From NCBI GenBank assembly GCA_020847045.1, contig JADLCT010000019.1, forward strand, positions 1-53,197: a DNA stretch of 53,197 bases, given 5' to 3'. The notes below the pieces were generated by a model. The model searched no databases. It was not told the origin of the DNA and was given only the letters and a program-made list of their open reading frames with translations. Of this stretch, positions 34,001 through 40,821 are shown in pieces (within the stretch, counting starts at the first letter, position 1; every line of letters begins with the position of its first letter). This stretch comes from Bryobacterales bacterium (GTDB lineage: Bacteria; Acidobacteriota; Terriglobia; Bryobacterales; Bryobacteraceae). Position numbers and translations under genes: made by a program.

Positions 34001-34261
34001 TCACGAGTCTCCTCCGGTCTGTTCGGACCAGGTTCTGCCCAACCATCTCCGCCAGCGATGGTAGCAACTGTGGCAGCGCAACGGGCGCCAGCCGGCCATC
34101 GCAAGCAACACATCCAAAAGCGACTTTACAGTGGAGCGGTGAACCTTCCCCGACAGACACCTTGGACACTGCAACGGCCTTGCCGCGTGCGCGGGCAAAG
34201 GCAGGCTCCCGGTGGCGCTCAGAGCTGGCTTATACATCCGTCCCTTGGCTGAATGATACAC
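34001..34261 (-). CDS. Tiny zinc-ribbon protein, copy 1
   Basis: An 86-residue protein; PLQCPRCLSGKVHRSTVKS and LRCHSCYHRWRRW form a zinc ribbon with two CxxC pairs about 30 residues apart. It is a paralogue of the 68-residue protein that starts ten bases after its stop. ATG 34261 is used; ATG 34237 is possible. The N-terminal 25 residues are not conserved between the two copies. The end of the basic tail (RRWLGRTW) could bind nucleic acid, but that is a guess. Confidence 0.5.
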   Translation of the reverse strand: MYHSAKGRMYKPALSATGSLPLPAHAARPLQCPRCLSGKVHRSTVKSLLDVLLAMAGWRPLRCHSCYHRWRRWLGRTWSEQTGGDS

Positions 34262-34291
34262 CCTTCGTCAAGAGGGCGCGGCTTGCTCTGC

Positions 34292-34297
34292 TACAAT
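34292..34297 (+). promoter_or_regulatory. -10 box of tRNA-Leu(CAA)
   Basis: TACAAT, with the mature tRNA 5' end 23 bases downstream of the hexamer. The -35 region has no good TTGACA match. Confidence 0.35.
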
Positions 34298-34320
34298 CGA
34301 AAGCGGTCCTGCCCCCTTGA

Positions 34321-34407
34321 GCCGGAGTGGCGGAATGGCAGACGCAGCAGACTCAAAATCTGCCAAGGTTTTACCTTGTGTGGGTTCAAGTCCCACCTCC
34401 GGCACCA
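34321..34407 (+). tRNA. tRNA-Leu (anticodon CAA)
   Basis: 87 nt including an encoded CCA. The acceptor stem GCCGGAG/CTCCGGC pairs perfectly. The anticodon stem GCAGA/TCTGC encloses the loop CTCAAAA (anticodon CAA, reads UUG). A long variable arm (CAAGGTTTTACCTTG) marks a class II tRNA. The T-loop GGTTCAAGTCC is standard. Confidence 0.96.
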
Positions 34408-34444
34408 CCTCCTTTCCCCTCCGCGTGCGCTCTTCGAACGGCCA

Positions 34445-34453
34445 TGCTATAGT
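34445..34453 (+). promoter_or_regulatory. Extended -10 promoter
   Basis: TGCTATAGT, an excellent TGn extended -10, 18 bases before ATG 34472 of the frameshifted small gene. Confidence 0.45.
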
Positions 34454-34471
34454 CCGAGCCAAGCGGGTTAT

Positions 34472-34878
34472 ATGAATGCGTTGAGAGTCAGTGTCCCCCT
34501 GTTTGCAACGGCGATCGCAGCAGTTTTCTCGATGCCGTGCCTGGCGAAACAGCCACCGGGTTCCTCTCCGGCGGCCGGCTTTTCGGCGGATATCGCCGGC
34601 ATCCGGCTCGGCATGGCGCCACAACAGGCCGCCGTGGCGGTTCGTGCCGCCAACCTGATTGCCGCGCTGCGCGAAAAGTACGGCCCTGGGCTGGCAGTGC
34701 GACGGCGCCTGGCGTCACCGGCCCTCCCGGGCTCGTATTGGAGCTGGTGGTGAAGGCGGTGAACATGAACCTGTATCGTGCGCATTACGAAGCGAGCGAA
34801 AAGTTCCTCCGCCAGGCGGAGGCGGCCAACGTCAATAAGCAACAGGAAAAGGCGAATCAGGTCAAACCGAAACTCTAA
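34472..34878 (+). pseudogene. Small secreted protein gene, apparently frameshifted
   Basis: From ATG 34472 one frame gives a signal peptide (NALRVSVPLFATAIAAVF, SMPCLA) and FSADIAGIRLGMAPQQAAVA, a motif seen at the start of small exported domains, then ends early at 34753 after a basic, unlikely tail (RRRLASPALPGSYWSWW). In the overlapping -1 frame a good continuation runs to 34878: GVTGPPGLVLELVVKAVNMN, then a helical EASEKFLRQAEAANVNKQQEK end. Joining them near 34700-34740 gives about 135 residues. It is either a decayed gene, a sequencing error or two small genes (36 aa from ATG 34765). Confidence 0.45.
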
Positions 34879-34904
34879 ACCCTGACCGGGAGGGGGCGCG
34901 AGGG

Positions 34905-35837
34905 ATGACGCACGGCGGAATATGGATTGGTGGCTTGCTCCTTGCACTGGTCACAGTTCTGCCGGCACAGACGCCCAAGACCGGCGTTGTTTACAACTGC
35001 AACGACAACACCCAGATTCGCATCACACGCTGCGAAAGACTCTGCGACGTTGAACTGGGCCCACCAGGGCAACTGAAGCCCTACATGTCGATGTCGGTGG
35101 CGGGTGCGAATTCGCTACTGAAATCGCAGGCTTGCAAGGACGCGAACGGAAACGCGGTGGGCGCCGCCGTTCCGGTGCGCCAGCCTCCCGCGGCGCCTGC
35201 ACGGCCCTCTGCCACGCGTGAAAGCGCTGCAACCTGCAAGGTCGATATGCCCGCCCAGCCGCCGCCTCGCGGGACAAACACCCTCGCCATCACGGGCGCG
35301 GGATACGTCTACTCATGGTCCACGACGAACAAGAAGACCGGGGAGGTGACAGGTTCCGGCACGGAGCACGGCAACTTCGCGGACATGGAGCTGTTCCTCC
35401 TCGACGATGATGCCGAACGGATTTTGCAGCGTTCGGGCGTGGAACCGGGACTCATGGGCTCTCGCATTGGGATGCTTTCGTTCTATGACGGCGGAACGCA
35501 GGTCGAGAACTTTCCGATGCTGAACGAAGTCGCGGCCTTGTTCGGCCACGAGGGCATGGCGAAGGAGATTGCCAGCGGCGCGCGTGGCGACTTCGATTGC
35601 GCCATGAGATCGATCCGCGCCCACAGCGTAGGGTCCGTGACTACGGACGCGAACGCGCGGGCCGTGTTCACGAATCTTCCGCAAGGAACTTACTACCTGT
35701 TTGGACGCTTCTACCGCGTGCGCCAGCCGGTACGGCGCGGCGGCATGTATTGGAACCTTCGCACTGAAATTCAGCCCCGAGCCAACCGTGTTGTGCTCTC
35801 CGTGGCCAACGCTTCGGAGGAGAGGGAAGGACGATAG
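34905..35837 (+). CDS. Secreted protein of unknown function
   Basis: A 310-residue protein with a signal peptide (GIWIGGLLLALVTVLPAQ). The N-terminal 60 residues are Cys-containing (VYNCNDNTQIRITRCERLCD), followed by a Pro/Ala-rich linker and a C-terminal beta-rich region. That region ends in VTTDANARAVFTNLPQGTYYLFGRF, a pattern seen at the end of carboxypeptidase-regulatory/Cna-B-like repeats. GGGAGG lies before ATG 34905. It is 26 bases after the frameshifted gene, on the same strand. I do not recognise a family. Confidence 0.6.
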   Translation: MTHGGIWIGGLLLALVTVLPAQTPKTGVVYNCNDNTQIRITRCERLCDVELGPPGQLKPYMSMSVAGANSLLKSQACKDANGNAVGAAVPVRQPPAAPARPSATRESAATCKVDMPAQPPPRGTNTLAITGAGYVYSWSTTNKKTGEVTGSGTEHGNFADMELFLLDDDAERILQRSGVEPGLMGSRIGMLSFYDGGTQVENFPMLNEVAALFGHEGMAKEIASGARGDFDCAMRSIRAHSVGSVTTDANARAVFTNLPQGTYYLFGRFYRVRQPVRRGGMYWNLRTEIQPRANRVVLSVANASEEREGR

Positions 35838-35871
35838 CGTTCAGCGGCGCCGCGTGTCCATGTGAGACGCG

Positions 35872-35896
35872 AAAGAACACTATTCCAATGTTCTTT
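35872..35896. promoter_or_regulatory. Inverted repeat AAAGAACA...TGTTCTTT
   Basis: 8-bp arms separated by nine bases. It is followed by TACAATAAATATT. It is either a weak terminator for the preceding gene or an operator for the DUF2975-XRE module. Confidence 0.4.
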
Positions 35897-35898
35897 TA

Positions 35899-35917
35899 CA
35901 ATAAATATTTATTGACA
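35899..35917 (+). promoter_or_regulatory. 16-bp perfect palindrome overlapping a -35 box
   Basis: CAATAAATATTTATTG (35899-35914) is identical to its own reverse complement and runs into TTGACA (35912-35917). No good -10 follows at 16-18 bases. The position, about 20 bases before the DUF2975 start, is right for autorepression by the XRE protein encoded next. Confidence 0.55.
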
Positions 35918-35950
35918 AACGATACTTTCTGATCTACCGTGAAGTCAGCC

Positions 35951-36430
35951 ATGAAACCACGGTCGACAGGATTCCTCCAGGTCGTCATAGTGCTCATCGG
36001 GATTGGCGCCCTTGCCGTCCTGCTGTGGGAGCCTCACCTCGAAGGCAGGAACGCGCACGCCACACTCTTCGAAATCTATTTCCAGGATCCATTTCTGGCG
36101 TACGTGTATGCGGCGTCCGTGCTCTTCTTCGTAGCGCTCTACCATGCATACAAAGTGTTGGGTTACATCGGGACGAATCAAGCATTCTCGCCAGCGGCCG
36201 TGAAAGGCTTGCGGACGATCAAACATTGTGCCCTGGCGATCATTGGTTGTGTCGTGGGAGGAGTGGCCTTCCTCTTTGCGTTCGGAGAAAAAGACGGCCG
36301 GCCACCGGTGGCGTTCATGGGCCTCATCCTTACCTTCAGTTCGATCGTGATCGCCACAGCCGCCGCGGTGTTTGAAAGAATATTGCAAAACGCCGTGGAC
36401 ATAAAATCCGAGAACGATTTAACGGTCTAA
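35951..36430 (+). CDS. DUF2975 membrane protein
   Basis: A 159-residue protein from ATG 35951 (a GTG at 35939 would add four residues). Four membrane helices are visible: FLQVVIVLIGIGALAVLLW, FLAYVYAASVLFFVALYHAY, IKHCALAIIGCVVGGVAFLF and VAFMGLILTFSSIVIATAAAV. The central LGYIGTNQAFSPAAVKGLRTIKHCA segment is the DUF2975 hallmark. Such genes are nearly always followed by a small XRE regulator, as here ten bases downstream. Role unknown; the pair may sense membrane state. Confidence 0.8.
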   Translation: MKPRSTGFLQVVIVLIGIGALAVLLWEPHLEGRNAHATLFEIYFQDPFLAYVYAASVLFFVALYHAYKVLGYIGTNQAFSPAAVKGLRTIKHCALAIIGCVVGGVAFLFAFGEKDGRPPVAFMGLILTFSSIVIATAAAVFERILQNAVDIKSENDLTV

Positions 36431-36440
36431 CGAGTCCAGC

Positions 36441-36644
36441 ATGGCAATCATCATCAACATCGACGTCATGTTGGCAAAGCGGAAGATGAGCGTCACCGAG
36501 CTTGCCTCCAAAGTCGGCATCACGCTGGCAAATATTTCCGTTCTGAAGAATGGTAAGGCAAAAGCCGTGCGCTTCTCGACGCTGGAAGCGATCTGCAAAG
36601 CACTGGATTGCCAGCCGGGCGACATCCTGGAATACGAAAACTAA
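36441..36644 (+). CDS. XRE-family small HTH regulator (YozG-like)
   Basis: A 67-residue Cro/C1-type regulator: IINIDVMLAKRKMSVTELASK is helix 1-2, VGITLANISVLKNGKAKAVRF the recognition helix and wing, and LEAICKALDCQPGDILEYEN the closing helices. This is the YozG type that accompanies DUF2975 proteins. It probably binds the palindrome at 35899 and represses its own operon. Ten bases separate it from the upstream gene. Confidence 0.88.
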   Translation: MAIIINIDVMLAKRKMSVTELASKVGITLANISVLKNGKAKAVRFSTLEAICKALDCQPGDILEYEN

Positions 36645-36673
36645 ACCTTCGCCGAACAGGAGCCTGACAGTTT

Positions 36674-37102
36674 CTATTGCGATCCGGCCGCTCCCCCGTG
36701 GACGGTAGGTTCCAGCCTCCTCCAGAGGCGGATCGCCAGCCACCCGCCGAGCACGATGTCGATTGTGCCGCAGAAACCCGGCCACCACACGGGCATGCCC
36801 GGATTCGAGACGAGCGGGTGATGGAGAAAGAAATCAAAGAATCCATGTCCGGCGATCCCAGCCGCTGTCAGCCACATGGTCCTCCTGAAGCCGAGTACCG
36901 CGAAGACGGAAAACACCAGCCCCACGGCGATCTCAATCGTCAGAGCCGGGTGGCGCGCCGCCCCCATCACAGCAAACAGGGAGTAGTAGGACGCAATGAC
37001 GATGAGGACCGTGGGGTAAAACGCGCGGTCGCGGTCGAAGCCGCTCGCAGCGGCAAAGCCAGCCACGGCCACTCCCAGGATCACCGCCACAAGATATTCC
37101 AT
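36674..37102 (-). CDS. Small four-helix membrane protein, unknown
   Basis: A 142-residue protein from ATG 37102; ATG 37132 would add 10 residues. Helices: LVAVILGVAVAGFAAASGF, TVLIVIASYYSLFAVMGA, ALTIEIAVGLVFSVFAVLGF and ending GFCGTIDIVLGGWLAIRLW. The GFDRDRAFYPTVLIVIASYY segment and HGFFDFFLHHPL His-rich loop look conserved. No name can be given. It is monocistronic, with its start 94 bases from the divergent AraC gene. Confidence 0.6.
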   Translation of the reverse strand: MEYLVAVILGVAVAGFAAASGFDRDRAFYPTVLIVIASYYSLFAVMGAARHPALTIEIAVGLVFSVFAVLGFRRTMWLTAAGIAGHGFFDFFLHHPLVSNPGMPVWWPGFCGTIDIVLGGWLAIRLWRRLEPTVHGGAAGSQ

Positions 37103-37196
37103 AGGCCCCAGAGTAGCTGGTCTCTCCGGCATCACGCTTGCACGCTCCCACTGAAGATCTTGAACAAAGCAGCTACAGTGAAGAGCGAGGATTGCC

Positions 37197-38033
37197 TTGG
37201 TGCACACGCCGGACAACGGCTCCTACCGCTGGTTGAGCGAACCACACTGGTACCTATGGGATGGTGGATTCCTTCTCATCGCCCGAGCGGAAGGCGTTGT
37301 GCCGGCCCATGCCCACCATGCGATTCAGATCGTCGTCGCGATGGACGGCGAAGTGGCCATCCGCGGAAAAGAAGATGAGTGGCGCAAAGGGGCGGGCGTC
37401 ATTGTACGGCCGGATGCCGTCCATTCGTTCAACTGCAATGGCGCGTTAGGAGCGATGTTGTTCGTCGATCCCGAGTCGGCCGAAGGCGTCTGGCTGCGAA
37501 GTTCGCTCCAGCGGGACATCACGATGGTGTCCGGCCCGCGATTGGCCTCATCGGCGCAAGAGCTTCGCAAGTTCGTTGAGCAGCCCTTCGAAGGCATGGA
37601 GATGGGCGCGCTCATCCGCCATTGTGTTCAGGCTTTGAGCCCTGGCGCGCCGCCGTCACGGCGTCTGGACCCGAGAGTGACGGCCGTGCTCGACACGATC
37701 CGCCATCACGACGGCCTCCACATTTCGTTGCAGAGCGCGGCGGAAAGGGCGTTCCTCTCGCCAAGCCGGTTTGCCCACCTGTTCAAAGAACAAGTCGGCC
37801 TGCCATTCAGCCGGTACATGCTGTGGCGCAAGCTTACCCGGGCCATGGTGGCGATCGCGTCGGAACGAACGATCTCGGCAGCCGCCTACGCCGCCGGTTT
37901 CGCCGATGCCGCGCACCTGACGCGGACTTTCTACCGGATGGTGGGCATGGCGCCGTCCGTACTGATGCGCGGTGAGTTCGCGGAGCTTCCGCCGCCCTTC
38001 GGCGCGCGTTCCGGGCGGACCGCCACACGATAG
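37197..38033 (+). CDS. AraC-family transcriptional regulator
   Basis: A 278-residue regulator. The N-terminal cupin-like domain has IQIVVAMDGEVAIRG and VIVRPDAVHSFNCNG (ligand-binding barrel). The C-terminal double HTH has LQSAAERAFLSPSRFAHLFKEQVGLPFSRYML (first HTH) and AAAYAAGFADAAHLTRTFYRMVGMAPSVL (second HTH, the AraC signature). The start is TTG 37197 or GTG 37200; GAGG six bases before the TTG favours it. It sits 106 bases before the metallothionein-like gene, but a regulatory link is unproven. Confidence 0.9.
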   Translation: MVHTPDNGSYRWLSEPHWYLWDGGFLLIARAEGVVPAHAHHAIQIVVAMDGEVAIRGKEDEWRKGAGVIVRPDAVHSFNCNGALGAMLFVDPESAEGVWLRSSLQRDITMVSGPRLASSAQELRKFVEQPFEGMEMGALIRHCVQALSPGAPPSRRLDPRVTAVLDTIRHHDGLHISLQSAAERAFLSPSRFAHLFKEQVGLPFSRYMLWRKLTRAMVAIASERTISAAAYAAGFADAAHLTRTFYRMVGMAPSVLMRGEFAELPPPFGARSGRTATR

Positions 38034-38045
38034 CCGGTCCATACC

Positions 38046-38067
38046 TGAACAATAGCCGCTTTGTTCA
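38046..38067. promoter_or_regulatory. Inverted repeat TGAACAA-N8-TTGTTCA
   Basis: Perfect 7-bp arms at 38046-38052 and 38061-38067 between the AraC gene and the metallothionein-like gene. It could be an AraC or metal-regulator site or a short terminator hairpin; no T-run follows. Confidence 0.4.
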
Positions 38068-38139
38068 ATCCCGGCAGGCTGGTTCGATGCGAAACTTCGG
38101 TTGTTGACAGCAACCAATCAAACTGCAAGGAGATTCCAA

Positions 38140-38295
38140 ATGACGACTAACTCGCAACCATGCCATTGCTCATCCTGCCCCGGCGCCGCGTGCACCTGTG
38201 GCTGCCAGAACGTTCAGGCGAAGAACCAAGCTCCACGCTGCGCGTGTGGGGACAACTGCAAGTGCGGTCCTGAGTGTTCCTGCAAGCAGCCGTAA
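38140..38295 (+). CDS. Metallothionein-like Cys-rich peptide
   Basis: A 51-residue protein with 12 Cys (24%) in two clusters: PCHCSSCPGAACTCGC near the N-terminus and RCACGDNCKCGPECSC at the C-terminal end, joined by a Cys-free linker (QNVQAKNQAP). All Cys are in CxC, CxxC or CxxxC pairs; no His ligand outside the first cluster. This is a metallothionein layout with two metal clusters that could bind Zn, Cd or Cu. It differs from the bacterial SmtA/BmtA form, which has a zinc-finger fold and more His. AAGGAG seven bases before ATG fixes the start. Confidence 0.8.
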   Translation: MTTNSQPCHCSSCPGAACTCGCQNVQAKNQAPRCACGDNCKCGPECSCKQP

Positions 38296-38350
38296 CCGCC
38301 GGCTCACAGTGCTCCCCGGCTTGGACTCATTCGCGACAAGCGTATAAAGC

Positions 38351-38440
38351 TGGTGCCCGGGGCGGGACTTGAACCCGCACTCCTCTTGCGAGAAAACGGA
38401 TTTTAAGTCCGTTGCGTCTGCCGGTTTCGCCACCCGGGCA
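38351..38440 (-). tRNA. tRNA-Leu (anticodon TAA)
   Basis: 90 nt including an encoded CCA (TGG at 38351-38353 on the plus strand). The acceptor stem TGCCCGG/CCGGGCA is perfect. The anticodon stem ACGGA/TCCGT encloses CTTAAAA, anticodon TAA, reading UUA. A long variable arm (TTTCTCGCAAGAGGA) marks it as class II. It faces the tRNA-Leu(CAA) gene at 34321. Confidence 0.96.
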
Positions 38441-38594
38441 AGAAACCTGGACCCATTATGGCATCGGCCGCCTTTGAGTCCGTTCTCGCGATACCCCTTA
38501 TCGCGCGCGTTCCAGAATTATCCACAAGTAGGGTGCGCATCGCCGTCGCCGTTCTGGTGGAGGATGTCCTGCGTGCGGCCTGGCCGCGCTACGC
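38441..38594. other. Intergenic region with a hairpin and one DnaA-box match
   Basis: 154 bases between the tRNA and the AlkA-fusion stop. CGCGATA-CCCCT-TATCGCG (38487-38505) is a perfect 7-bp hairpin. TTATCCACA at 38518-38526 is an exact DnaA-box consensus, but it is single. Confidence 0.45.
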
Positions 38595-40046
38595 TCACAG
38601 TCCGTTCCAAATGTGAAGGACCGCATAGCTTCGCCAGGGACGCCAGGCCTGTGACATGGCGTCTGCTTCCTTCGCGCTCACACCGCCGAGATTGTTGCGG
38701 ATCGCGATGTCCTCTTTCGGGAAACCATCCGGCCAGCGCAAGGCGCGCATGGCGATGTAGTGGGCTGTCCAGGGACCGATGCCGGGAAGCGCGTCGAGTT
38801 GAGCGACGGCTTTCTCCGGGTGCACGCCGGGCTCCAGAGTCAACACTGCGCTCGCGCAGACTTGCGCAAGTGCAATGACGCTTTTCGCTCTGGCGCTGAC
38901 GATGCCATACCTGGCAATCTCACCAACACCGAGTTTCGCCAACTTCTCCGGCAAGGGCGACAGGCGGCTTAGTTCCGCGAACGGCGTCTCAATCGGATCG
39001 CCGTAAGCCTCCATCAGCCGGCAGGCGAGCGTGGTTGCCGCTTTGACCGTCACCTGCTGGCCGAGAATCGCGCGGGCCGCAAGCTCGAAGCCATCAAACG
39101 CGCCCGGAACGCGCAGGCCGGGATTACGCAACACGGCATCCTTCAGAAAGCTGTCCTTTTGCAAATGCGCGGAAATTACATCTGGCCTGGCGTTCAGGTC
39201 GAACAGATGACGAACCCGGCTCATCAACGCCGGGAGAACCGGCGTCAAGCTATGCGTAAACTCCATCATGAGTGCATTCTTTCCAGGTGCATGGGTTAGG
39301 CGTATCCAACCGGTACGCTGCCCCAACCGGACGGTGCGCGCGTAAGATTCTTCGGTTACCCATTCGACGCTTTTGACCGTGCGCTTGGCCAGGAAATTCA
39401 GGATGCCCTTCCAGTCGTAGGGGGGGCGGTAGGAAATCTGCAAAACCGACGTATCGTATGCGGCAGCAATCACGCCGCCCTCGGCGGCTTCCTTTCGCAG
39501 ACGTGAAGGAGCCATGCCATAGCGGGTCTGGAAGGCATCGTTAAACCGGCGCAAGCTGGCGAAGCCGCTGGCAAAGGCGATCTCCGTCACCGGCAAGGCC
39601 GTTTCGGCCAGCAGTTGCTTGGCAAGCAACAAGCGCCGGGTCTGAATCAGCTCAATCGGCGAAACACCCAGCTCCTTTTGCACGATGCGCCGGATCTGCC
39701 GGGAGCTTAATTCGAACTGTCCGGCGATCACCTCCAGTCCCGCGCCGCTATCGATCAGGCCATTGCCGATCCGTTGCATAAGCAGTTGCGCGATTCGCCG
39801 CGCATCATCGACGGGCGCGCTGCCGGGAGCCAGTTCCGGCCTGCAACGCAGGCAGGGCCGGAATGAGTCCTTCTCGGCGGCTTCCGCACTGCCGTAGAAA
39901 CGGCAATTGGACGCTTTGGGTGTGCGTGCGGGACAAACCGGACGGCAATAGATCCCGGTCGAAGTCACGCCAATATAGAACACGCCATCGAAGCGGGGAT
40001 CGCGGGAGACATAGGCCTGATAGTAAAGCTCCGGGCTAGGTTCCAT
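38595..40046 (-). CDS. Ada-type/AraC/AlkA fusion: regulator and 3-methyladenine DNA glycosylase
   Basis: A 483-residue fusion. The Ada zinc domain (about 20-75) has GIYCRPVCPAR and RPCLRC, with Cys35-type methyl-acceptor sites. The AraC HTH (about 100-185) has LEVIAGQFELSSRQIRRI and EIAFASGFASLRRFNDAF. AlkA-N then HhH-GPD follows (about 190-483), with ARAILGQQVTVKAATTLA, LPGIGPWTAHYIAMRAL, and FPKEDIAIRNNL holding the catalytic Asp. It excises alkylated bases and probably also senses methyl phosphotriesters. ATG 40046 has GAAGG and TATAGT just before it. It lacks the Ogt part, supplied by the divergent gene. Confidence 0.93.
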   Translation of the reverse strand: MEPSPELYYQAYVSRDPRFDGVFYIGVTSTGIYCRPVCPARTPKASNCRFYGSAEAAEKDSFRPCLRCRPELAPGSAPVDDARRIAQLLMQRIGNGLIDSGAGLEVIAGQFELSSRQIRRIVQKELGVSPIELIQTRRLLLAKQLLAETALPVTEIAFASGFASLRRFNDAFQTRYGMAPSRLRKEAAEGGVIAAAYDTSVLQISYRPPYDWKGILNFLAKRTVKSVEWVTEESYARTVRLGQRTGWIRLTHAPGKNALMMEFTHSLTPVLPALMSRVRHLFDLNARPDVISAHLQKDSFLKDAVLRNPGLRVPGAFDGFELAARAILGQQVTVKAATTLACRLMEAYGDPIETPFAELSRLSPLPEKLAKLGVGEIARYGIVSARAKSVIALAQVCASAVLTLEPGVHPEKAVAQLDALPGIGPWTAHYIAMRALRWPDGFPKEDIAIRNNLGGVSAKEADAMSQAWRPWRSYAVLHIWNGL

Positions 40047-40052
40047 GCCTTC

Positions 40053-40058
40053 ACTATA
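40053..40058 (-). promoter_or_regulatory. -10 box of the AlkA-fusion gene
   Basis: TATAGT on the minus strand, six bases (GAAGGC) before the ATG at 40046. TTGTTC at the complement of 40075-40080 is a possible -35, 16 bases away. Confidence 0.5.
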
Positions 40059-40084
40059 AAGTGTTTTCCCGTTGGAACAAGCCA

Positions 40085-40125
40085 TTTTCGGACATGATAA
40101 TTCCCTCCATTGCCGTGTCCGAAAA
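40085..40125. promoter_or_regulatory. Alkylation-repair operator candidate: 10-bp inverted repeat
   Basis: TTTTCGGACA (40085-40094) and its exact reverse complement TGTCCGAAAA (40116-40125) are separated by 21 bases, 31 bases centre to centre (about three helical turns). They lie between the AlkA-fusion and ogt. The right arm sits inside the ogt promoter spacer. Arms differ from the E. coli Ada box (AAAGCGCA). Confidence 0.6.
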
Positions 40126-40138
40126 CCGCCAGTATTAT
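40110..40138 (+). promoter_or_regulatory. Probable ogt promoter
   Basis: TTGCCG (40110-40115), 17 bases, TATTAT (40133-40138). The right inverted-repeat arm occupies 40116-40125. An alternative is TTGGAA (40072) with GATAAT (40096), spacing 18. Confidence 0.5.
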
Positions 40139-40180
40139 CCGGCGAGCCGCCTTACGTTGGAGAAGAAAGGAAAATATGCC

Positions 40181-40714
40181 ATGAAGGAGACGATTCAATA
40201 CACGATACGAGAATCCAGCCTCGGCCTCACGATGGCCGCTGTAAGTGGCAAAGGGATTTGCGCCATCCTGCTGGGCGACTCCGCCAAGGCGCTCACGGCG
40301 GACCTGAAAGTGCGGTTTCCAGGGGCTGTCATCGAGAAGAATGACGATGCGTTGAAAGAGACTGTGGAAGCTGTGGCCTCTTATATCGGCCTGCCCAAAG
40401 GAAGGTTTGATGGAAAGCTGGATGTGCGCGGCACGGAGTTCCAGCGCAAGATCTGGAATCAACTCCGACGGATTCCCGCCGGGACGACGGCCAGCTACAC
40501 CGAGCTGGCGATGGCGCTCGATGCGCCGAATGCGGTTCGCGCCGTTGCGGGAGCCTGCGCCGCAAACTGTCTCGCCGTGGTGATCCCTTGCCACCGGGCC
40601 GTTAAGAACGATGGCGCGCTCTCAGGCTACCGGTGGGGGGTGGAGCGAAAGCGCAAACTTCTCGAGATGGAGGGTGCGCTACCCCGAGGATCATGCCGCG
40701 TTCCTCGACTTTGA
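40181..40714 (+). CDS. ogt: Methylated-DNA-protein-cysteine methyltransferase
   Basis: A 177-residue Ogt/MGMT: EFQRKIWNQLRRIPAGTTAS, YTELA, the active site VIPCHRAV (methyl-accepting Cys), NDGALSGYRWGVERKRKLL, with an N-terminal domain of about 75 residues. It removes methyl groups from O6-methylguanine and is used once. GAAAGGA precedes ATG 40181 by 11 bases. It is divergent from the Ada/AlkA fusion, so the classic Ada functions are divided between two proteins here. Confidence 0.94.
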   Translation: MKETIQYTIRESSLGLTMAAVSGKGICAILLGDSAKALTADLKVRFPGAVIEKNDDALKETVEAVASYIGLPKGRFDGKLDVRGTEFQRKIWNQLRRIPAGTTASYTELAMALDAPNAVRAVAGACAANCLAVVIPCHRAVKNDGALSGYRWGVERKRKLLEMEGALPRGSCRVPRL

Positions 40715-40821
40715 GCAGTTCTACCGCACCGGCTTCGTCACGCGGGTCCAGGAAACGCCGCCATGCCAGCATGCCGGCTTTCTGTTTCATGATGCTGAAT
40801 CGCGGGGCTGCCATCGTTGGA

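Noticed and set aside
34321..38440. Recent integrative element between the tRNA genes
   Set aside because: No integrase, recombinase or duplicated tRNA 3' end; direct repeats flanking the block were not found by eye.
38518..38526. Replication origin
   Set aside because: One DnaA box only, no cluster, no A+T unwinding element and no dnaA/dnaN nearby.
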